Assembly (NCBI GenBank): GCA_017504585.1
Contig: JAFVQX010000110.1
Coordinates: 1 to 47,627, forward strand
Length of the DNA stretch: 47,627 nt
Direction of reading: 5' to 3'
Origin: Lentisphaeria bacterium
GTDB taxonomy: Bacteria; Verrucomicrobiota; Lentisphaeria; Victivallales; Victivallaceae
Positions 26,276 through 34,867 of the stretch are shown piece by piece (the first letter of the stretch is position 1; each line of letters starts with the position of its first letter). The translations under genes were made by a program, and so were the position numbers. Under the pieces are notes generated by a model, which was given only the letters and a program-made list of their open reading frames with translations, had not been told where the DNA came from and made no database searches.

Positions 26276-28570
26276 TTAAAACTGTTTTATATTATAAACT
26301 CCATAAAGAGCCTGCCCCAGCGATATACCGCCATCATTGGCGGGTACCAGCTTGTGGAGCAAGACCCTGAAACCATTCTTCAAGAGTTTTTCCCGGCACA
26401 AATCCAGTAAAAGCATATTCTGGAAACTCCCGCCGGATAATGCACACACATTCACATTGCTTAAACTTCTTGCCTGCACACAGCTTGCTGTGATCATATC
26501 CGCCAAAAGTTTGTGGAAGCTGTATGCCAGAAATCCCACATCCACGCCTTTTATACGCTCATTTGCCAACCGGATAAAAAGTTCATCGGTTGCCATAATA
26601 CCTTTTTCTGCAAAAGAGCTATCAATACCTGGCAGATCATCTTTGTTTGCTTCATACCACCTTTGGGCGGCAAACTCCAAGCTCATAGCTGCATCGCCTT
26701 CAAAGGTGGAATTGCGGGCGATGCCCAACAGGGCACTTACGCCGTCAAACAATCTGCCGACACTGGTACTGACAACGGTATTGATATTGTTTTTTATCAT
26801 TGCCGAAAGCATTTTGTATTCCACAGAAGAACACAAATCAAGTTTTTCTGCATACTTGCCCGCTTGCTCCGGCAGATACTTTTCCAACAAACCCACTGCG
26901 ATCCGCCACCCTTCCCGGCTGGCAGCGTCGCCCCCGGCTTGCGGGAAAGGTGCTATATGCGTAAACCGCTCAAACTTATCCGGAGAAGCAAGCAATATTT
27001 CCCCTCCCCAGATCGTGCCGTCACTGCCGTAGCCGGTACCATCCATAGCAACTCCGATAACCGGTTCAAGGTAATTATTTTCTGCCATACAGCTCAATAT
27101 ATGGGCATAGTGGTGCTGGATTTTCAGTACATTACTGCTCAACTCTCCGGCAATGCCAGTGGTGTGATACCCCGGATGCATATCCGAGATGGTTCTATCC
27201 ACCTTGCATTCCAACAACTCCGAAAAGAGCTTGACTGAATCTTTCAAAGCCTCGTTGCTGCGAACATCTTCCATATCTCCAATATGGGGGGCTATGTAAA
27301 AAAGTTGATCTTTGGCGATGCAGAAAGCATTTTTCAGCTCGCCGCCGATCGCCAGCACTTCGCCTTTAAGCGGCAAATCAACCTTGATCGGCAGCGGAGC
27401 AAAACCCCGGGAGCGGCGGATCATGTAAGGCTCGTTATTATAAAGCCGCATCACTGAATCGTCGGCACGCAACCGTATATCCCGGTTGTGAGAAAGTATA
27501 ATATCGCAAAAACTGCTGATCTCCTGCCAAGCATCCTCTTCGGTTCGGCAGATGGGGGCACCGGATACATTGCCGCTGGTCATAACTAATGTATCAGTAA
27601 ATTCCACACCGTCGGGGTAATCAAAAAGCAGCATCTGCAATGGTGCATAAGGCAGCATCACTCCCAGCGTGGGATTGCCGGGAGCAAGAATATCCGGCAA
27701 TGTGCAATCGCTTTTTTTTGCCAACAGCAAGATCGGTTTTTCGCAGCCATCCAGCCATGAAAGAGCTTTTTCGCTTAAAATACACTCTTTTCTTACCGTA
27801 TCAACATTGTTCATCATCACCGCAAAAGGCTTGCGTGGGCGGTGTTTGAGTTCCCGCAAACGGTTCACGGCTTCAATATTCCTGCCATCGCAAGCCAGGT
27901 GAAATCCGCCGATACCTTTGATTGCAGCTATTTTGCCTTGCATAAGGAGCTTCCGGCACTCGGTAATGGCTGTACCTCCCCGCAGATTCGACCCCAATAT
28001 ATAGACTTCCGGGCCGCAATCATTGCAGCAAACCGGCTGGGCATCATAACGGCGGCTGGCAAGGGAGTAATACTCTTTTTCGCACGCCTGACACATGGGG
28101 AAATGTTTCATGCTCGTCCGTTCCCGGTCGTAAGGCAACGCCTCCAGAATGGTCAAACGGGGACCGCAAGCCGTGCAGTTTATAAAACTGTGCAAATAGC
28201 GCCGGTCAGCGGGGTCAAACAGCTCTTTGCGGCACTGGTGACAAGTTGCAATATCAGGCGGTATAAATATTGCCCCTTTATCCGCTTGGCTTTCCAATAT
28301 GGAAAATTCTTCAAAAACTTCAAGTTCAACAACTTGTTCTTTTATATCAACAATATTTGCCCGCTCCGGAGCTTCAGCAGCCAAAGCGTTGCGGAAATTC
28401 TGCAAATCCTCATCACTGCCTTGAGCCACTACCTCCACGAAACTGCCGCGGTTGATAACTTTGCCGGTAATGCGGTGCGCCAAAGCAATGCGGTGAACAA
28501 AGGGGCGGAACCCCACGCCCTGCACCACGCCGTAAATATTGTATATAATGCTTTTGACCAAATTTGCCAT
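26276..28570 (-). CDS. hypF: carbamoyltransferase HypF
   Basis: HypF uses carbamoyl phosphate and ATP to carbamoylate the HypE terminal cysteine. The 764-residue protein has the complete domain order: acylphosphatase-like domain with GVVQGVGFRPFVHRI near residues 14-28, and two zinc-finger modules (CHQCRKELFDPADRRYLHS..CTACGPR and CQACEKEYYSLASRRYDAQ..CCNDCGP). A YrdC-like domain (IKGIGGFHLACDG) comes next. A Kae1-like C-terminal domain has HHYAHILSCMAEN and VAMDGTGYGSDG. Its ATG directly abuts the stop of the upstream nitrogenase-like gene, with a GAGGAG RBS inside that gene. This ties the Hyp genes to the nitrogenase-like genes in one transcript. Confidence 0.97.
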   Translation of the reverse strand: MANLVKSIIYNIYGVVQGVGFRPFVHRIALAHRITGKVINRGSFVEVVAQGSDEDLQNFRNALAAEAPERANIVDIKEQVVELEVFEEFSILESQADKGAIFIPPDIATCHQCRKELFDPADRRYLHSFINCTACGPRLTILEALPYDRERTSMKHFPMCQACEKEYYSLASRRYDAQPVCCNDCGPEVYILGSNLRGGTAITECRKLLMQGKIAAIKGIGGFHLACDGRNIEAVNRLRELKHRPRKPFAVMMNNVDTVRKECILSEKALSWLDGCEKPILLLAKKSDCTLPDILAPGNPTLGVMLPYAPLQMLLFDYPDGVEFTDTLVMTSGNVSGAPICRTEEDAWQEISSFCDIILSHNRDIRLRADDSVMRLYNNEPYMIRRSRGFAPLPIKVDLPLKGEVLAIGGELKNAFCIAKDQLFYIAPHIGDMEDVRSNEALKDSVKLFSELLECKVDRTISDMHPGYHTTGIAGELSSNVLKIQHHYAHILSCMAENNYLEPVIGVAMDGTGYGSDGTIWGGEILLASPDKFERFTHIAPFPQAGGDAASREGWRIAVGLLEKYLPEQAGKYAEKLDLCSSVEYKMLSAMIKNNINTVVSTSVGRLFDGVSALLGIARNSTFEGDAAMSLEFAAQRWYEANKDDLPGIDSSFAEKGIMATDELFIRLANERIKGVDVGFLAYSFHKLLADMITASCVQARSLSNVNVCALSGGSFQNMLLLDLCREKLLKNGFRVLLHKLVPANDGGISLGQALYGVYNIKQF

Positions 28571-29602
28571 TCAAAGCTCCTCAAGCAGTTTTCCGGAAAC
28601 CGCAAAGTGAGGGAAATCCACCCAACTGCCTTTATATATATTATGCACGATCCGCTCAAATGCACGGTCGGCATAGACCACATCAAAGCTGTTTTCAGCA
28701 AAAACTTTGCGGAAATCTTCTTCGCTGTTGAACTTGAAATCAGCATCTTTGCTTACTGCATTAAAGAAACTGCCGGTCGCAACTTCCGCATCCGGATATT
28801 CTTTTAATATGCGTTTTTTCAGCTCCAACGCCGCAAAGTTCTGGTGGACTATCAACACTCTTTTGCCGGATAGATCGCCAATTTCAAGCTCATCGGCAAT
28901 GCCGGGAGCTGCGATTTCGTATGGTGTGTTGAAAGATTTTTTCAAATATTCCGCAGCTTTCAATCCGGCGGGCGATACCACGATATTTTTTTCAACTTCC
29001 GAAGCCTTTGCCACATCGTCTAAAGTTCCACCCATACCGTAAATACGCACATCGCCTGTCAAATGTTTTCTGATGACCTTTGCCGCCTCAAGGGTGCTGT
29101 AATCCAGCGGTGTGGCACCCAGCACCCCGATCGTACCTGATTTAACCGGAAGAGCTTCCACAGCAAAGGTTTTGAATAAAGTAATGTAGGATTGAGCCGC
29201 TCCAACTTCGTAATACTTTGTGCCGCTTGCCTCCAACGCCATGACCGGTATATCCAACGCCTTTTGGCACATTCTCTGCAAGGCAGGAAAATCGGTGGCG
29301 ATCACTGCCGGTACCGGCGAACCGATTACCGCCATAAATTTGCGGCTGCTGATTTTTGCCGCGGCAATAAGTTTATCTGCCAACATCCGATCCCGCCCCA
29401 GAATGGCATCCATATCCCGCAAACCGGCACTGAACAAAGCACTTTTGTGCGTGAACCAGCGCGGCTCGTCAAAGCCGCAAATATTGCCGGTGCAGCCCCC
29501 GGCATCGCAAATCACGATCACGCCATCAAGCTCGAACAACACCGAAACCGCCCCCGCCAGATCGGGTGCAAAGGGCGAAAGATATTTCAAAAGACTTTTC
29601 AT
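28571..29602 (-). CDS. nitrogenase component 1-like protein, short, degenerate cysteines (set B)
   Basis: The 343-residue protein belongs to the nitrogenase component 1 superfamily (NifD/NifK/NifE/NifN; PF00148) by its match to the paralogue at 31628-32788. Shared features are VLFELDGV..CDAGGCTGN..FDEPRWF near residues 21-50, GATPLDYS near 165, and a Rossmann-like C-terminal half. Of the P-cluster-type cysteines it keeps Cys37 in DAGGC. The positions equal to Cys20 and Cys94 of the paralogue are Val19 and Gly, and Cys32 and Cys42 are extra. It is about 100 residues shorter than canonical subunits and shows no FeMo-cofactor ligands. It pairs with the gene directly upstream (four-base overlap). 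It may be a structural or scaffold subunit rather than a redox-active one. Confidence 0.82.
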   Translation of the reverse strand: MKSLLKYLSPFAPDLAGAVSVLFELDGVIVICDAGGCTGNICGFDEPRWFTHKSALFSAGLRDMDAILGRDRMLADKLIAAAKISSRKFMAVIGSPVPAVIATDFPALQRMCQKALDIPVMALEASGTKYYEVGAAQSYITLFKTFAVEALPVKSGTIGVLGATPLDYSTLEAAKVIRKHLTGDVRIYGMGGTLDDVAKASEVEKNIVVSPAGLKAAEYLKKSFNTPYEIAAPGIADELEIGDLSGKRVLIVHQNFAALELKKRILKEYPDAEVATGSFFNAVSKDADFKFNSEEDFRKVFAENSFDVVYADRAFERIVHNIYKGSWVDFPHFAVSGKLLEEL

Positions 29603-30885
29603 TGCAGAACCTCCCCGATGGCAGAAAATAAATCATTGACCGCCTGATAGCCAAACTGCCGCACTTCGGAGTTCCATTTGATCCCCGGCTTGTCGGCATG
29701 ATAATACATGGCATCCTGCCCGATGGCAAAATCGATTTTTGCCTCTCTCTTATCATAATAAAGCATGGTGGGCGACAAATTGCTGTAAACTTTGGTTGCA
29801 GGCGAAATAGCAGCCAGTTTCTTCAAGTAAACAAAGTTGCTTTCGCCAATGGTTCCGTAAATTTCATTTACTTGCAAGCCCATTTCCGCCAGCGAGAGAG
29901 CCAGCTCAAAACTGTCGGCATTGAGCCATTCACCCACGGCAAAACGCAAATTACCGAACTTGTCTTTGAAGTTTTTGATTATTTTGGCACTTTCCGAATA
30001 AAACTTTTCATCGTCGAGTGTAACATTCAACGCTTGAGCCAACGCCATATATTGAGCGTGGATCTTATCTATCCGGTGGAGATTATTAAGCTCAATAAAG
30101 GGTATCTCCAATTTTTTGCTCATATCCTGCGCAGCATATCTCGCTTCGCTATTGAGTACCAGATTAAAGTTGGCTTCTGCCATAAGTTCGTACTCTTCAA
30201 AGCTCTGCATACGGGATAACTCCCGGATGTTTTTTACCCCCACACTCTGCAAAAGTTTATATAGTTCGCACTCATCAGCCAACGGAGAAAAGTAACCCAA
30301 CAGGTTGCAGGCATTGCTCTTTTTGGGGCGTTTTTTCAATAAACTGTAAACGCTCCGCCGCACCGATGCCATAGGCGGCAGCCGCCCTTCCCGGGTCAAC
30401 GCATACATGTAACAGGGTACCACCGGTACTCCGGCAGCTTCCGAACACTTGCGGCAGACCCGCTCCATATCCGTCCCCAGCAAAGCATCCACACATGTTA
30501 TGCAGATCATCACCGCTTTGGGCGGCACCGGGCGGCTGGAACAAATCTCTTTGACCGCTTCGGGTATGCGGTTCAAGTGGCGGCCGGTAACAATATCAGT
30601 ATCGTCCTGCAGAAGATAGTAGAATCTGTCGGCATACTTCCGGTCGCGGCCCAATGCAGCGGTATTTCTGCCGCAGCACCCCGGCGACACTAAAAGCATC
30701 ACACTTTCCGGAACCGCCAGCCCCGCCCGCTTGACCCCGAAACCTTGAGCCCCGGGGGAGTTGAACGCCAGAGTTGCCGGAGAACTGTAAACCAGATTTT
30801 TGCCGGATAATAATTCTGAAGGGATATTGTTTTTTCCCAATTCAGCCAAATTTTTGGCTGTTATGTAAAAAGCTGTATTACTCAT
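29599..30885 (-). CDS. nitrogenase component 1-like protein, long (set B)
   Basis: The 428-residue protein is a nitrogenase component 1-like subunit, partner of the shorter subunit encoded next. Cysteine motifs at the positions of P-cluster ligands are SPGCCGRN (Cys70-Cys71) and [13 protein letters not shown] (Cys128 and Cys131). The second aligns with the CPxxLIGDD element of NifD/NifK. The first of the usual three cysteines is absent ([11 protein letters not shown]). FeMo-cofactor ligand signatures (the CxR and C-terminal His of NifD) are not seen. Length is close to NifD/K-type proteins. It overlaps the upstream NifH-like gene by four bases. Assignment is by local motifs and gene context; the superfamily is diverse and overall similarity low. 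Confidence 0.8.
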   Translation of the reverse strand: MSNTAFYITAKNLAELGKNNIPSELLSGKNLVYSSPATLAFNSPGAQGFGVKRAGLAVPESVMLLVSPGCCGRNTAALGRDRKYADRFYYLLQDDTDIVTGRHLNRIPEAVKEICSSRPVPPKAVMICITCVDALLGTDMERVCRKCSEAAGVPVVPCYMYALTREGRLPPMASVRRSVYSLLKKRPKKSNACNLLGYFSPLADECELYKLLQSVGVKNIRELSRMQSFEEYELMAEANFNLVLNSEARYAAQDMSKKLEIPFIELNNLHRIDKIHAQYMALAQALNVTLDDEKFYSESAKIIKNFKDKFGNLRFAVGEWLNADSFELALSLAEMGLQVNEIYGTIGESNFVYLKKLAAISPATKVYSNLSPTMLYYDKREAKIDFAIGQDAMYYHADKPGIKWNSEVRQFGYQAVNDLFSAIGEVLQ

Positions 30886-31640
30886 GATTCACCTTCGTCG
30901 ATAAGCATTTGAGCCAATGCCAGAAATTTCTGGCTCACCGGCAGATCTTTATTGCCTTCGATCACTGTTTTGCCCATATCTTCATAATGGATTATATCGT
31001 TGGAGCGGGGTATATCGGCAACGATCTCCAAGTTATTATCGTCGGCAAACTTGCGGACTTTTTCTTCCTCATTTTCCACAGCACGGCGATTCATTACTAT
31101 ACCCCGCACAGCGGCATAGTTGCGGTCGGCAAAGTTTTTTACAGCATTGTTGATATTATTAGCAGCATAAAGTGCCATTTTTTCGCCGGAAGTCACGATC
31201 AACACTTTCTCGGCATACCCCTCCCGGATGGGGGCGGCAAATCCGCCGCAAACCACATCGCCCAGCACATCGTACAAAACAAAGTCGGGCTGATATGTTT
31301 CAAAAAGTTCCAGCTCTTCCAGCAAGCTGAAAGTGGTAATAATGCCCCTGCCCGCACAGCCCAGCCCCGGAGTGGGGCCGCCGGTTTCGATGCATAAAAT
31401 GTTGCCGAAACCAACTTTGCTGATCTCTCCGATCGTTTCCGGCTCCCGGTCGAAATCTCTTATAAAATTCATTACCGGCGTCAAAGGTTCGCCCCCCAGC
31501 AGATTTACTGTGGAGTCCGCTTTGGGGTCGCAGCCGATCTGGATGACCCGTTTGCCCAGCGTTGCCAAAGCTGCTGCCAGATTGCTGGTAACGGTGGATT
31601 TGCCGATACCGCCCTTGCCGTAAATTGCTATTTTCTGCAT
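30882..31640 (-). CDS. NifH-like ATP-dependent reductase (set B)
   Basis: A 252-residue NifH/BchL-family iron protein, which hydrolyses MgATP and passes electrons from its [4Fe-4S] cluster to a component 1 partner. It has the P-loop GKGGIGKST (8-16), the switch region CDPKADST (37-44), and the cluster cysteines in GCAGRG (Cys95) and [12 protein letters not shown] (Cys131). All functional residues of the family are retained. At 252 residues it is shorter than NifH (about 290) and nearer to other nitrogenase-like reductases. ATG 31640 is preferred with GGAAGAG upstream; a TTG five codons earlier is possible. It overlaps the preceding component 1-like gene by 13 bases. It is a paralogue of the protein at 34112-34867. 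Confidence 0.93.
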   Translation of the reverse strand: MQKIAIYGKGGIGKSTVTSNLAAALATLGKRVIQIGCDPKADSTVNLLGGEPLTPVMNFIRDFDREPETIGEISKVGFGNILCIETGGPTPGLGCAGRGIITTFSLLEELELFETYQPDFVLYDVLGDVVCGGFAAPIREGYAEKVLIVTSGEKMALYAANNINNAVKNFADRNYAAVRGIVMNRRAVENEEEKVRKFADDNNLEIVADIPRSNDIIHYEDMGKTVIEGNKDLPVSQKFLALAQMLIDEGES

Positions 31641-32788
31641 ATCAAACTCTTCCAATCTATATATTTATCAATCAAATTCAATCTTGCTTTATGATAGCAC
31701 CGCCCGGAAAAGGCTTCGTGGGGCAATGCTATATATTTTTTGCCGGGGGGGACAATGGGTAGATACATATTGTCGCAAACGATCAAATCGGCTTGAGCAA
31801 ACTCTCCGGCAATAAGTTTTTCCTGCCCGACAGCTTTATCACCGCAAGTCAACAACTTTTTATCCCCTGCCAATGGGTCAATGATGCGGCAGCTTACACC
31901 CAGTTCGCTCTCCAACGCCTTGGCAAGAGTGCCGGAATATACGCTTTCGCCAATGATCACGCATTGAGCATTTTCGCAACTCTCCCGGCACGCTGACCAG
32001 TAAGAATTTACTTTACTCTGCCGGACATGTGCCAACTCTTCAAGCAAATCATTTGCCGCCGATTTACCAACCGGCACGCCGCAAACAAAGGGTATATTGT
32101 ATTTTTTATACATGTATTGAGCCAGCGGCAAACCGCTGTTGGCGATCACCAGATTTACTTCGGCATTGACCGAATTGCTCAACTCCTCAAGTGTATTATT
32201 CATCGCCCAGGAAGCAAGCACTTTGTAATCACTTTTTTTCAAAAACTCTACAATACTTTCCACATTGCCGTTGATGGAGAAATCCAGCGGGGTAGCCCCC
32301 AGTATATTCACACTTTGCGGAATGATCTTTTCAGCTTTTTCCGGCAGAAACCGCTCTGCCAGAAGTTCCCACGCCTTGGCCGCCCCGACATGATAATGCT
32401 CCATACCCGAAGTAGGCACAGCAAAACATGGTATGTTGGTTTGTGCTTCGATTGAGCAAGCAACAGCACGCATATCTGTACCCACCATCAAAGGTATGGG
32501 CGAATTGCATAATGCTATAAATTCGGGCTGAAGCGTTACGGCAGAACGAACCACGTCGTCAATAAATTTATCATCGTTGCCGCAAACCATATCCAATTCG
32601 GTCAATGCTGATATATAGACCATGCTTTCCGCATTGAACCAGCGGGGTTCATCATGGGTGGCATAAGTGGAGTTGCAGCCGGATGCATCGTGCACAATGG
32701 TCATGCCGCCCAGCTCAAAAAGTGCTGAACAAACGCCCGCAGTATCTGCCGCATAACAGGAGATGATTTTTGCGTAATTATTATTCAT
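31628..32788 (-). CDS. nitrogenase component 1-like protein, short (set A)
   Basis: A 386-residue component 1-like subunit. Near the N-terminus it keeps all three P-cluster-type cysteines: [11 protein letters not shown] (Cys20), [10 protein letters not shown] (Cys38) and [14 protein letters not shown] (Cys94). A motif HDEPRWF follows, shared with its set B paralogue. GATPLDFS near residue 173 and a Rossmann-like repeat ([31 protein letters not shown]) also match. The third cysteine is two positions offset from the classical CPxxLIGDD element. No recognisable FeMo-cofactor ligands are seen. ATG 32788 overlaps the upstream stop as ATGA, which I prefer to a start seven codons earlier. The upstream 444-residue subunit is its likely partner. 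Confidence 0.85.
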   Translation of the reverse strand: MNNNYAKIISCYAADTAGVCSALFELGGMTIVHDASGCNSTYATHDEPRWFNAESMVYISALTELDMVCGNDDKFIDDVVRSAVTLQPEFIALCNSPIPLMVGTDMRAVACSIEAQTNIPCFAVPTSGMEHYHVGAAKAWELLAERFLPEKAEKIIPQSVNILGATPLDFSINGNVESIVEFLKKSDYKVLASWAMNNTLEELSNSVNAEVNLVIANSGLPLAQYMYKKYNIPFVCGVPVGKSAANDLLEELAHVRQSKVNSYWSACRESCENAQCVIIGESVYSGTLAKALESELGVSCRIIDPLAGDKKLLTCGDKAVGQEKLIAGEFAQADLIVCDNMYLPIVPPGKKYIALPHEAFSGRCYHKARLNLIDKYIDWKSLICRK

Positions 32789-34119
32789 AAACAGCTTTCG
32801 CACCCCCATCCTTTAAGCTGGATAACTTTTTCCGTATCGCTCAAAGTGTTTTTAGCGTTCACCATAGCCTTGCACATTTGCGTTATGCCGTCAAAACCGT
32901 ACCAGCCGCCGCCGGAAACGATATTCACCAAATGCCGACTGCCGGTAAAACAAGCCGCTTTCTGCCCGATGGCAAGGTATTCATCGCCGGAACCGGGTGT
33001 TTTGACCGCAAACCGCATTGCCGGGTGCAGTGTGGGAGAAATCAAAAGTTCGGGGTAATGGCTTTGCAGCCACTCAAAGTCCGCTTTTTCTTCCGGAATA
33101 ACCACATCGCTGTAAATGCGTTTTACATTAAAGTCATGCTCCAGAAGCAACCTTGCCAGCGAGAGGTTCCGCAAAGTTGCCGTATAATCTATGGCTATGG
33201 GCATAGAGCCAATGACCTTGCGGGCTTCAGCCAACGTTCTGCGGGCTTCGCTTTCGGCTTGAGAAAAATCCGATTTTATATTCAATTCTTCGCTTAAAAT
33301 CCGGTAGTTTTCCGCGATTTCTTCAAAACTGTAACTTAAAGGCAAATGCAAAAATTTCCGCCGCAGCCGCTGACACAAAAACTCATTGCCCGCTTTTGCC
33401 GTGGGGTAATAAGATATATTGCAGAAACTTTCACTCATAGATAAATATTCGTCATAATTCTGGCACGCAGCTATATCTTTGACCTTGAAACCATTATTTT
33501 TGAGCATAATTATCAATTCGCTGGTTTCTGCCGTTACCCGGTCGTTGCCGATAATATTTATGCTTTTATTATCCGCCACAGCGTTTTCACGCAAAGGTGC
33601 ATAGAGCTGTTTACGCATAAAGGCATCCGGTGTCAAGCCCGATTTCCGCATAGTGGGGTGCATCAAACACTCCACAAAGTCGATTGCGGGAAAACGCTTT
33701 TGCAATTCATCGTAAATAGCTTGGGTATCGCATCCGGCAAAAAGCTGTATACAGCTTAAAAAGACCAATACCGCTTGGGGCTTTACACTCATTTCCTCAA
33801 GAATAGCACTTATGCCTTCAACTGCATTGCTTTCGAGCGTGCCGTCAAAGAGATCGCCTTCTTTGACCGTAACAAAACTCATGCGATCCATGGCGTTCAT
33901 CTCGGCGGCAGTCAATATCACACCCCGCAAACAACCTTGAGCACAGACAAATATCTGGTGGGATCGGGGTATAAGCATCCCGGTATGCACAATGTTCCAC
34001 ATGCCCCGGGTGGGAGCATTGAACTCCAGCTCCGAAGCAAAAAGCTGCGGAAACTTTGCCGCTTTTACCGGCAGAGCAAAAAATTCAGCATCAACTTTTT
34101 TTCCCACACTTTTAAGCAT
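32785..34119 (-). CDS. nitrogenase component 1-like protein, long (set A)
   Basis: A 444-residue component 1-like subunit. It has cysteines in VCAQGCLRGV (Cys59 and Cys63) and in FLSCIQLFAGCD (Cys123 and Cys130), aligning with the second and third P-cluster cysteine elements of NifD/NifK. The first element reads TRGMW with no cysteine, as in the set B long subunit. The C-terminus has SGGGWYGFDG near residue 410 and ends WGCESCL. The protein overlaps the NifH-like gene upstream by eight bases and the short subunit gene downstream by four. A bound [4Fe-4S] cluster between long and short subunits, as in DPOR or BchNB-type enzymes, is the most plausible arrangement, but this is inference. Confidence 0.83.
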   Translation of the reverse strand: MLKSVGKKVDAEFFALPVKAAKFPQLFASELEFNAPTRGMWNIVHTGMLIPRSHQIFVCAQGCLRGVILTAAEMNAMDRMSFVTVKEGDLFDGTLESNAVEGISAILEEMSVKPQAVLVFLSCIQLFAGCDTQAIYDELQKRFPAIDFVECLMHPTMRKSGLTPDAFMRKQLYAPLRENAVADNKSINIIGNDRVTAETSELIIMLKNNGFKVKDIAACQNYDEYLSMSESFCNISYYPTAKAGNEFLCQRLRRKFLHLPLSYSFEEIAENYRILSEELNIKSDFSQAESEARRTLAEARKVIGSMPIAIDYTATLRNLSLARLLLEHDFNVKRIYSDVVIPEEKADFEWLQSHYPELLISPTLHPAMRFAVKTPGSGDEYLAIGQKAACFTGSRHLVNIVSGGGWYGFDGITQMCKAMVNAKNTLSDTEKVIQLKGWGCESCL

Positions 34120-34867
34120 TGTTCTGCTCCATGATCTTTTCTGCCAGCGACCGGTAAGCCTTGGCTATATCACTTGCCGGATAAGCACTCAAAAGAGTTT
34201 TCTGCATTTCTTCAGCTTCGGCAACCAAACTGCTGCGGGGAATTATGCCGGTGATCAGACTATCAAAATCCTCTGCCAGGGCTGCAACCTTATTGGCTTC
34301 ATCTTTGACGACCCGGCAATTCAAGATAAAACCGCCCAGCTCTGCATAGTTGCGGCTCTGGAAATTCTTCAACGCCATGGCGATATTTGCCGCAGCGTAA
34401 ATGGACATGTTTTCGCCGGAAGTAATAATGTATACTTTATCAGCGTAACCATTACGCATAGGCATGGCAAAGCCGCCGCAAACCACATCGCCCAGCACAT
34501 CGTACAAAACCACATCGGGCTTAACCGCAGAGTAAGCACCTTTGCTTTCCAGTTTTTCCAGAGCGTTGATGATCCCCCTGCCCGCACAGCCCATGCCGGG
34601 CACCGGGCCGCCGGCTTCCACGCAAGCGATATTTTTTTCGCCGTACAACACCATATCCTGCCACGAAAAATCATCGCCGTATTTGCGGATAAGTTCCAAA
34701 ACCGGCGTGGGGCGTCTGCCCCCCAGGTGCGACATGGTGGAGTCCGCTTTGGGGTCGCAGCCGATTTGCATAACTTGCAGACCTTTTTCCGCAAGTGCAT
34801 AAGCTATATTGCTGACAGTAGTGGATTTACCGATACCGCCTTTACCGTAAAAAGCCAATTTCAACAT
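34112..34867 (-). CDS. NifH-like ATP-dependent reductase (set A)
   Basis: A 251-residue NifH/BchL-family protein. P-loop GKGGIGKST occupies residues 8-16, CDPKADST is at 37-44, and the [4Fe-4S] ligands are Cys94 in GMGCAGRG and Cys130 in [13 protein letters not shown]. The paralogue at 30882-31640 shares these regions closely, but the stretch after residue 50 and the C-terminal third differ. Each paralogue is followed by its own long and short component 1-like pair, so two complete H-D-K-like sets exist. It overlaps hydE by seven bases and the long subunit by eight. A role as electron donor to set A is inferred from gene order. Confidence 0.93.
   Translation of the reverse strand: MLKLAFYGKGGIGKSTTVSNIAYALAEKGLQVMQIGCDPKADSTMSHLGGRRPTPVLELIRKYGDDFSWQDMVLYGEKNIACVEAGGPVPGMGCAGRGIINALEKLESKGAYSAVKPDVVLYDVLGDVVCGGFAMPMRNGYADKVYIITSGENMSIYAAANIAMALKNFQSRNYAELGGFILNCRVVKDEANKVAALAEDFDSLITGIIPRSSLVAEAEEMQKTLLSAYPASDIAKAYRSLAEKIMEQNNA

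Noticed and set aside
28571..34867. Reading the NifH/NifDK-like genes as a nitrogen-fixation cluster
   Set aside because: No FeMo-cofactor ligand motifs, short subunits, and no NifB or other nif genes in the window.
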